A stretch of DNA of 5,267 nucleotides. Origin: Nitrososphaerales archaeon (lineage in GTDB: Archaea > Thermoproteota > Nitrososphaeria > Nitrososphaerales > Gagatemarchaeaceae). Position 1 is the stretch's first letter. Each line of letters opens with the position of its first letter. The stretch lies in assembly GCA_030044375.1 (NCBI GenBank), contig JASHVX010000114.1:1-5267 (forward strand), given 5' to 3'. The translations under genes and the position numbers were made by a program. The notes beneath the pieces are model-generated. The model was given only the letters and a program-made list of their open reading frames with translations. It did not search any database and was not told the origin of the DNA. This document shows positions 1-4,688 of this stretch, in pieces.

Positions 1-49
1 GATCCCATCCCTTTGGGGTTCGTGGGTTCGAATCCCACCCCCCGCACCA
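1..49 (+). tRNA. 3' end of a tRNA, probably tRNA-Leu (partial)
   Basis: The 3' half of a class II tRNA is visible. A variable-arm hairpin has stem 8-11 (tccc) pairing with 15-18 (gggg) around a ttt loop. A five-base-pair T arm follows (22-26 gtggg with 34-38 cccac) around the T loop ttcgaat. Then come a seven-base acceptor strand 39-45 (cccccgc), discriminator A at 46 and an encoded CCA at 47-49. The acceptor strand implies a 5' end of GCGGGGG. That end, the long variable arm and discriminator A are known features of archaeal tRNA-Leu; archaeal tRNA-Ser usually has discriminator G. The anticodon and D arm lie before the window, so the isotype is inferred rather than read. No T-rich terminator follows. 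Confidence 0.8.
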
Positions 50-104
50 AACCTCGCACGTGACGCGTTCCGGGCCCGTGGGGCTCCTGGAGACCCTCCG
101 GCTG

Positions 105-112
105 CTTATTAA
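105..112 (+). promoter_or_regulatory. Archaeal TATA-box-like promoter element
   Basis: The A/T-only run ttattaa within cttattaa stands out in GC-rich surroundings. Its centre is about 28 bases before the GTG at 137. Archaeal transcription usually starts about 22-27 bases downstream of the box centre, which would put the RNA 5' end at about 131-136, almost on the start codon. This fits a leaderless mRNA, and no Shine-Dalgarno run is seen before that GTG. No clear purine-rich BRE is visible just upstream. Confidence 0.5.
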
Positions 113-136
113 CCACCTGGGCTTGCTGAGTGACTC

Positions 137-403
137 GTGTTCATCCCAGGCGTCATCTCGGTTGCGTTCTACAAGCGACGGCCGAGCAGGAAGCAAGTCG
201 CTCTTGGCTTAGCTGCGACCGTCGTGCTTTCCGGATTGCTAGGCTACATCCAAGACGCAGGTACCTCGAGGGTCTGGTTGAACGTAGTGTTGGCGGCCAT
301 CGGAGGTGCCGTCATCTACTTCGCCATACTGGCCTACCTGATCTATCGGTATCAGCCAAGACATCGACAAGCAACCACGCCCAGTCCCGCGGGCCAAAGC
401 TGA
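137..403 (+). CDS. Small two-TM-helix membrane protein, unknown function
   Basis: This 88-residue protein has two hydrophobic helices, about residues 21-38 (VALGLAATVVLSGLLGYI) and 47-70, joined by a short polar loop (QDAGTSR). A basic N-terminal segment (KRRPSRK, 13-19) and a basic segment after helix 2 (RYQPRHR) suggest that both ends are cytosolic by the positive-inside rule, giving a helical hairpin in the membrane. The start is a GTG placed for leaderless translation by the TATA-like box at 105-112. A longer frame beginning at 130 covers the same bases but gives an Arg/Ser-rich product without membrane logic and is rejected. It lies downstream of the tRNA in the same direction and has its own promoter. 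I do not recognise a family. The hydrophobic pattern makes it likely to be a real gene; the exact start is less certain. Confidence 0.6.
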   Translation: MFIPGVISVAFYKRRPSRKQVALGLAATVVLSGLLGYIQDAGTSRVWLNVVLAAIGGAVIYFAILAYLIYRYQPRHRQATTPSPAGQS

Positions 404-422
404 GAGTGTCCTGCGTCTCAGT
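399..422 (+). other. Small inverted repeat spanning the stop codon of the two-TM gene
   Basis: Six bases at 400-405 (ctgaga) are perfectly complementary to 416-421 (tctcag), with a G-T wobble pair outside them and a ten-base loop. The repeat covers the tga stop at 401-403. No T run follows, so it is a weak candidate for an RNA 3'-end structure rather than a convincing terminator. A six-base stem of this kind can arise by chance. Confidence 0.2.
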
Positions 423-651
423 CCTGAGGCTCGAATCCCAAGCTCTCAAACCTACCATAACTTCGCGAGGCCGCACGAGGCCTTGGATGGAGACACGCAC
501 GCCGACCGAGCGGGAATCAAGGTCGAGGGTGAGAACAAATGGCTAACGCTTATCCAGAACGCAACGCACAGCATACATACCAAGGAAGGGAGGCAAAACG
601 CGGATTAGGTTTCAGTGGGACTGGCACGCCACATCTGTATGGGTCGATGGT

Positions 652-993
652 GTGTGCACATCGCCTTCCAAGGTCACGAGAGATGCGGCTCTCGTGAAGG
701 CGATTGAGGAGTGGACGGAGAGGATGTATGCACCCGCCGAAATACTTGACCTCTATTCGCATGTTCCAGACCGGTTCGATGAGGCGAAGGCGCGACAGGC
801 AATAACCGAGATACGCGATACTCTCAATCCGGAGGGAAGGAGACTCGCTGACAGAATCGGGGCAATCTACTACGCCTTTTGGGGACATGACGCGAGAATC
901 GAGGCTCTGGTTGAAGAATTGGTTCCGGAAACCGAACGATACCTGAGCACAGGTCATGTCCAGTCGCTTAACAGGGAGGACGTGTCCAGTTGA
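652..993 (+). CDS. Small acidic helical protein, unknown function
   Basis: This is a 113-residue soluble protein, rich in Glu, Asp, Ala and Arg and predicted mostly helical. Amphipathic stretches lie at about residues 11-35, 43-57, 61-77 and 80-98, and aromatic residues cluster at YYAFW (73-77). There is no signal peptide, membrane helix or recognisable catalytic motif. The GTG at 652 is the first start codon after the in-frame stop at 544-546. It has no clear Shine-Dalgarno run and no obvious TATA box at the right distance, so the start is uncertain; the ATG at 724 (residue 25) is an alternative. The frame stays open back to 547, so the gene may be the remnant of a longer one. It converges on the GNAT gene with a gap of about 60 bases. 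The composition looks like real protein; the antisense frame at 550-957 is Cys/Arg/Pro-rich and looks like a shadow. I do not recognise the family. Confidence 0.5.
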   Translation: MCTSPSKVTRDAALVKAIEEWTERMYAPAEILDLYSHVPDRFDEAKARQAITEIRDTLNPEGRRLADRIGAIYYAFWGHDARIEALVEELVPETERYLSTGHVQSLNREDVSS

Positions 994-1038
994 TTGACCA
1001 GAACCGAGCGGACTGCCGAAACCCTCTTGTGACTCGAT

Positions 1039-1053
1039 GACGCGATTCGCGTT
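1039..1053. terminator. Possible hairpin terminator between convergent genes
   Basis: The near-perfect palindrome acgcgattcgcgt (1040-1052) can form a stem of five to six base pairs, with one more G-T pair outside. On the + strand it is followed by only three Ts, and it abuts the stop codon of the minus-strand GNAT gene. Its place between two convergent genes suits a shared 3'-end structure. Archaeal termination mostly relies on T tracts, which are absent here, so support is weak. Confidence 0.25.
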
Positions 1054-1836
1054 TCATGGAACCGTATACCCGTAGATCTGGCCTGACACTCTCATCCCTT
1101 CGTTGAGGGCAGCCCTCGCCATCGTGGTGTTCGACCGGAGGACCTCGGAGTAGCTCCACTTGGCGCCCCTGGACCGGAGCCACAAGAACCGGGCGTAGAG
1201 GATGTCCCCGCAAATGCCCATCTTCCTGTAGCGGGGCAGGACGTATACGTCGTTCATCCTGCCGACCCCGTTTACGAGCGTCGCCCACCCGAGCCCGGCT
1301 ATCCATCCGCCGAAGAGCCTGACCACGAAGAACCTGTCGCCGCTGTCGAAGGCGACCCTCACCCACTTCGGGTTCATGTATGGGTGCTCTTCCTGAAGGA
1401 AGTCCAGCACGTCCTTGAGATCTGACTCCCCGGCGACTCCGACCTCGTGGCTGAAGACGTGCTCCTTTGGCATGTTGGCGGACTCGATCGTGTAGATGTC
1501 ATAGGTCTCATGCGGTAACGGCGGCTCCACTTCTGAGTTGACGTAGCTGTCTGGCTTCAGCGCGCAGAAGTAGTCGAAGACCTCACTCGACCTCGTGTAG
1601 GCTGTGCCTATTCGCTCATAACTGTCGAAGATGAAGACTCCTGAGACAGACCTGCCGGCTCTTGTTTCGTCCTGGGTCTGGGAGACGTAGGCTTCCCCGC
1701 CGATGGCGAGGACCTCTTCCACCTGGTGCCTGATGTGCGGCTGGAAAAACGAGAGGCTGGGACTGAGTCGAGGAAGGTCTGACGGGTCCTTGATCTCCTC
1801 GACTGTCGTCCCGGCAGGCGTTCTCTGGTTCGTCAA
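1054..1836 (-). CDS. GNAT-family N-acetyltransferase
   Basis: The C-terminal half (about residues 130-260 of 260) carries the GNAT signature. Strand beta4 reads NDVYVLP and leads into the acetyl-CoA pyrophosphate loop RKMGICG (204-210). Motif B follows, with SNTTMARAALNEGM and a final G-Y region, matching the family pattern N-x-x-A...GF. The family transfers an acetyl group from acetyl-CoA to an amine; the substrate cannot be told. The usual R/Q-x-x-G-x-G/A loop ends here in Cys (209). The N-terminal half, including a GVFIFDSYER strand, may be a second degenerate GNAT-like lobe. I chose TTG at 1836 because GAGGAGG (1853-1847) lies ten bases upstream. The longer frame from GTG at 1932 adds 32 Arg/Gly/Ala-rich residues, overlaps the previous gene by 20 bases and has no Shine-Dalgarno. 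It is the last gene of the minus-strand run, 76 bases after the zinc-ribbon gene. Confidence 0.85.
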   Translation of the reverse strand: MTNQRTPAGTTVEEIKDPSDLPRLSPSLSFFQPHIRHQVEEVLAIGGEAYVSQTQDETRAGRSVSGVFIFDSYERIGTAYTRSSEVFDYFCALKPDSYVNSEVEPPLPHETYDIYTIESANMPKEHVFSHEVGVAGESDLKDVLDFLQEEHPYMNPKWVRVAFDSGDRFFVVRLFGGWIAGLGWATLVNGVGRMNDVYVLPRYRKMGICGDILYARFLWLRSRGAKWSYSEVLRSNTTMARAALNEGMRVSGQIYGYTVP

Positions 1837-1846
1837 GCCGCCGAGT

Positions 1847-1853
1847 CCTCCTC
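1847..1853 (-). promoter_or_regulatory. Ribosome binding site deciding the GNAT start
   Basis: On the minus strand GAGGAGG lies ten bases before the TTG at 1836-1834. It is a strong match to the archaeal Shine-Dalgarno GGAGGTGA, while the upstream GTG at 1932 has none. The run would also encode Arg-Gly-Gly in the longer frame, so a chance match is possible. Confidence 0.5.
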
Positions 1854-1912
1854 GAGCCCGTCCGAACGCGTTTCCTGTAGCGTCGCCGTCGGCTCGCGTG
1901 GTCCTTGCCAGC

Positions 1913-3016
1913 TCACGTCCTTGGCGCTCCACAGTGAGGGCATTTGTCCGCGGTCGAGTCTATCAGGGCGCCGCAGAACTTGCAGTTCACCTTCGCCACT
2001 TCCCTGATCACCACCTGCTGGACGGGAGGTTGGTCCTTCGGTATCAGGTCAGGAGGGGCCGCGCCTGGGGAGGGGCCAGTAGGACTGTAGGGAGGAGGGC
2101 TGTAGGCCGCAGGTGGGGGAGAGTGCTCCTGGAGCCTTTCGTGTTTCCCTCTTCTACGGCTGATGTAGAGCACTATGGCCAAGAGGAGCAGTGCGAACAG
2201 GGCCAGTCCCGCTATCGCCACTACGTATCCGGCGGAGCTCGAGCCCGAGGAGGCTTCGGTCAACGGATAGCTGGTCGACGTCACGTAGAGGTCGTCAGTA
2301 TAGGTGAAGCTGCCCGGCTGGCCCTCGTACGAACCCTTGTCCTGTTCGACGTAGTGGTAACCCACGATGTAGCCGCTCACGGGGTCGAAGTAGGCGTCCC
2401 ACGTGTAGCTGGCGTTGAAGACCCCATACGAGTCGTCCCGCTGATAGGATCCTGAGCCCTCGGCGTAGATTACCGCGATCCGCTCGTCGAGGCCCTGGTC
2501 GAAGTACGAAGAGTGGCGTGCAGACACGGTGAACACGGTGCCTAGCAGGCTGAACCTTCCCCCCACCGGTATGGTCGAATTCATGGCGAACCAGACGGTG
2601 GGGTTGGTGTAGCCCGTCTGGTCGTCGGTGCCGTTGAGGTAGAGGAGGCTGGTGGCGTTGAAAGTATAGGCCCCTGACTTTGTGACTGTGGTAGTGTTTG
2701 ACTCTTCGTCGTTGCTGTACACGTAGGTGAAGTTGTAACTAGCCGATACCGTCGAGCCTGAAACCGCCGTCATCTGTTCCGCTCCGTTGGTGACCGTCTG
2801 GTCGCTGTAGCCGCTGTAGCTGCCCGCACCGTTGTTGACCGTCGTGACCTCGTGATAGGCGAAGAAGTCTCCCTGGTGCGGAGAGTAGGCCGTCGTCGTT
2901 GCGGGAGCGGCAAGAGCGGCCAGCACGACGAGGGCGAGAACAGCCAATAGGCTCGGTCTTCTGGAGACGGACCCCCTGAGGCCCTGCAGGCGTAGGTGGC
3001 ACAGAGCGAGGGTCAA
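1913..3016 (-). CDS. Secreted, single-TM protein with cytosolic zinc ribbon
   Basis: This 367-residue protein has, in order: a signal peptide with basic n-region and hydrophobic core (about 22-37, SLLAVLALVVLAALAA), probably cut after TTTA near residue 43; a Ser/Thr/Tyr/Asn-rich, beta-type outer domain (44-262) with six N-x-S/T sequons; a TM helix (263-285) followed by SRRRGK; a Pro-rich linker (about 299-331); and a C-terminal zinc ribbon with Cys 345, 348, 359 and 362 (CxxC-x10-CxxC). The basic stop-transfer segment puts the ribbon in the cytosol. The outer domain opens with GDFFAYHE and ends in a strand WDAYFDPVSGYIVGYH, resembling archaeal membrane-anchored beta proteins of unknown role. 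The TTG at 3016 overlaps the previous gene's stop as TTGA and has GGAGG nine bases upstream. The ATG at 3118 would put 34 extra Arg-rich residues before the signal peptide. Adhesion, sensing or docking are guesses. Confidence 0.8.
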   Translation of the reverse strand: MTLALCHLRLQGLRGSVSRRPSLLAVLALVVLAALAAPATTTAYSPHQGDFFAYHEVTTVNNGAGSYSGYSDQTVTNGAEQMTAVSGSTVSASYNFTYVYSNDEESNTTTVTKSGAYTFNATSLLYLNGTDDQTGYTNPTVWFAMNSTIPVGGRFSLLGTVFTVSARHSSYFDQGLDERIAVIYAEGSGSYQRDDSYGVFNASYTWDAYFDPVSGYIVGYHYVEQDKGSYEGQPGSFTYTDDLYVTSTSYPLTEASSGSSSAGYVVAIAGLALFALLLLAIVLYISRRRGKHERLQEHSPPPAAYSPPPYSPTGPSPGAAPPDLIPKDQPPVQQVVIREVAKVNCKFCGALIDSTADKCPHCGAPRT

Positions 3017-3957
3017 CCCCAGAAGCCTCCAACGCCGTGCGGGTGGGCCGGATGCGCGCTGGCGTAGCCCGCGTACCTCACGTAGTATGCATGGCTCAGC
3101 ACTATGTAGTAGACCCACGGGAAGAAGATAGGCGGCCTGGCCACGTACTCTCCTGCGCCGGAAGGCGCGGCCGCGCGAGCCGTTGCGTCCACCTTCTTGA
3201 TGAGCCGGTTCTCCACGCCTGGCAGCATCCTGACTGAGAGGGCCAGCAGGGCCGTTCTGTCGAGCTCGGGGGCCGCCGTAACGAGTATGCCGTACGCCCT
3301 CTCCATCAGCTCGAGGGCCTCGTTCGCCTCAAGCGTCGGGATGGACGCCAGTATCGCCCCCGCCACCAGAGGGTATTGCAGGTAGTTCTTCAGGCCGTCG
3401 AGGACTATCGTCAGCTTCGTCTTGACGTCGTCAGGGTTGAGCTCGGAGACGGCCATGAAGGCAGACGCGAGCTCCATGTCCTCTGACTCCTCGTAGCCGA
3501 ACGACTCGAAGAGCGAGCGGAACAACTGGAACTTGACGGTCAGCCTGTCGGCGTCGGTCTGGTCGGTTGCGAGGATGGCGGCCGCCTCGCAGGAGCGCGT
3601 GACCCCTTCCTTGGCATCTTCGTTCCAGGCGAACTGCGCTAGCCTGTCCACTGGGTAGGTCCCGTCGTATCGCCTGCCTACCATTATGGTGGCGGCCACA
3701 CCTGCAGCCTGTTCCTTTGGGATGTTGGCCCGGAGCTTCACGGCGCCCACGAGGTCGTGCAACGCAGAAGAGCCTTCCTGCAGTTCCAACTTCGACGCGG
3801 CGACTATCTCTGCGGCCATCATCCTGTTCTCGACCGTGGCGTCCAGGTCTTTGATTGACTCGAAGGCGTTGATGTACCTCTCGCAGACCTTCTGCGGGTC
3901 CCCTTCCAGCCTTGCGAGTCCGATGGCGATGCTCCAGAGATTCGAGTTGTCTGCCAT
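3013..3957 (-). CDS. All-helical repeat protein with aromatic/His-rich tail, unknown function
   Basis: This is a 314-residue protein. Residues 1-265 are almost purely helical, with a recurring small-hydrophobic helix motif centred near residues 51 (AAEIVAA), 89 (AAGVAATIMVG), 127 (CEAAAILATD), 167 (LASAFMAVS), 202 (LVAGAILAS) and 240 (ALLALSV). The spacing of about 35-40 residues suggests an alpha-solenoid of paired helices, usually a protein-binding scaffold. The layout vaguely recalls DUF4003-type proteins, but I cannot confirm that. The tail (276-314) changes character: a hydrophobic aromatic stretch (FFPWVYYIVL), then Tyr-rich sequence and HPAHPHG near the end, which may touch the membrane or bind metal. 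I chose ATG at 3957 because GGAG lies ten bases upstream and MADNSNLW starts a natural helix. The frame open to 4038 adds 27 Arg/Ala/Ser-rich residues and runs into the upstream gene. The stop overlaps the next start. Confidence 0.75.
   Translation of the reverse strand: MADNSNLWSIAIGLARLEGDPQKVCERYINAFESIKDLDATVENRMMAAEIVAASKLELQEGSSALHDLVGAVKLRANIPKEQAAGVAATIMVGRRYDGTYPVDRLAQFAWNEDAKEGVTRSCEAAAILATDQTDADRLTVKFQLFRSLFESFGYEESEDMELASAFMAVSELNPDDVKTKLTIVLDGLKNYLQYPLVAGAILASIPTLEANEALELMERAYGILVTAAPELDRTALLALSVRMLPGVENRLIKKVDATARAAAPSGAGEYVARPPIFFPWVYYIVLSHAYYVRYAGYASAHPAHPHGVGGFWG
3026..3030 (-). promoter_or_regulatory. Ribosome binding site for the zinc-ribbon protein gene
   Basis: On the minus strand GGAGG lies nine bases before the TTG at 3016-3014, inside the last codons of the helical repeat gene. 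Together with the TTGA stop/start overlap it suggests translational coupling of the two genes. Confidence 0.6.
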
Positions 3958-3967
3958 CAGAGCTCGG

Positions 3968-3971
3968 CTCC
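3968..3971 (-). promoter_or_regulatory. Ribosome binding site deciding the helical repeat gene start
   Basis: On the minus strand GGAG lies ten bases before the ATG at 3957-3955. It is short, but it favours this start over the frame extension to 4038, which would overlap the coiled-coil gene by 38 bases. Confidence 0.4.
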
Positions 3972-4000
3972 AAGATGAGAACCGGTGGTCAGCGCCCTGG

Positions 4001-4675
4001 TCAGCTCGAGTCCCACTTCTCCTTGCTGCCGCTGTCACCTTGGCTATGCTGCTCGGGGACGTTGATGTCGGGGACGTTCCTGAGCTGGTCCACGTAGTAC
4101 TTCCCTCGCGACGCCATCGTGGCGAAGTCGGCGGTGATCGCCAGGGTCTCCTTCATGAAGTCGGCGAAGTCGGCGTCGGCCACCCTGTAGTTCTTGACGT
4201 TGAGGTCGCTCAGCGCCGTGACCCCCTGGGCGGTAAGGGCGATGTAGCCGTCGCCGTACGGGACGTAGGTGTCTAGGAAGGACTTCCTCGCGATGAAAGC
4301 GCTGACCTTGGCCTCGATCTGGGCGACCTTAGCCTGCTCTTGCTGTGCCTCGGCCTGGTCGCTCTCGACCTTCTGCCGCTCTGCGTCCTGGGAGTCCTTT
4401 GCCTCGAAGTGGAACTTCAGCGAGTGCTCCTCCGACTCGTCCTTCTGCAGGGCTGATGCCGCCGCGGACTCCTGGGCCTGTTCCTTCTGAAGGTCCTCGT
4501 TCAGCTGGGCGAGTTGTGCGACCTCTGCGGCTGCCTTCTCGTAGTCGTCCTTGCTCATGACAGACACGAATCCTGTCTTGGACAGGAGGTCGAGGTCACC
4601 CGCGCCTACGCTCGGGATGCTTGAGGCTCGTGAGGAGATGTCGGAAAAGAAGTCCTTGACCTCGGCGCACTTCAT
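4001..4675 (-). CDS. Coiled-coil protein, unknown function
   Basis: This 224-residue soluble protein is dominated by a long charged helix at about residues 42-130, rich in Glu, Gln, Lys and Ala (for example LAQLNEDLQKEQAQES and QAEAQQEQAKVAQIEAKV). It looks like a coiled coil, perhaps broken near 84-92 (HSLKFHFEA) into a hairpin. A more globular part follows (131-200), where YIALTAQGVTAL loosely resembles the last helix and wing of winged-helix domains. The tail is acidic and polar. Cys 3 is the only cysteine, and no signal peptide or TM helix is present. The ATG at 4675 has a purine-rich GGGGAG run four to five bases upstream; MSKDDYEK at residue 40 is a less likely later start. It follows the upstream gene by 13 bases and precedes the helical repeat gene by 43, so all three are probably cotranscribed. 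Such coiled coils often act as structural or regulatory partners, but no specific role is shown. Confidence 0.75.
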   Translation of the reverse strand: MKCAEVKDFFSDISSRASSIPSVGAGDLDLLSKTGFVSVMSKDDYEKAAAEVAQLAQLNEDLQKEQAQESAAASALQKDESEEHSLKFHFEAKDSQDAERQKVESDQAEAQQEQAKVAQIEAKVSAFIARKSFLDTYVPYGDGYIALTAQGVTALSDLNVKNYRVADADFADFMKETLAITADFATMASRGKYYVDQLRNVPDINVPEQHSQGDSGSKEKWDSS

Positions 4676-4688
4676 TCTTCTCCCCCCG

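Noticed and set aside
431..440. Exact ten-base copy (tcgaatccca) of the tRNA T-loop region, as a possible attachment-site repeat
   Set aside because: The match does not extend on either side, the flanks do not fold into a T arm, and ten-base repeats are expected by chance in a window of this size.
461..483. Short direct repeat cgaggc...cgaggc, as a possible repeat array
   Set aside because: Only two short copies are present, with no regular spacing or further units. No CRISPR-like array is seen anywhere in the window.
130..546. Open frame of 138 codons on the + strand
   Set aside because: It overlaps the two-TM gene in another frame; the product is Arg/Ser-rich with no domain or membrane pattern.
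550..957. Minus-strand frame of 135 codons opposite the small acidic gene
   Set aside because: The composition is Cys/Arg/Pro-rich and irregular, and the + strand frame reads like a helical protein. It is probably a shadow.
1703..2455. Plus-strand frame of 250 codons opposite the zinc-ribbon and GNAT genes
   Set aside because: The sequence is low-complexity, rich in Arg, Val and Gly, as expected from the complement of a GC-rich gene; the minus-strand frame has a clear domain layout.
3431..3973. Minus-strand frame of 180 codons inside the helical repeat gene
   Set aside because: It is an Arg-rich out-of-frame reading of the same bases as the helical repeat gene.
3686..4276. Plus-strand frame of 196 codons across the helical repeat and coiled-coil genes
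   Set aside because: It spans two well-supported minus-strand genes and gives a Val/Gly/Arg-rich product without a recognisable fold.
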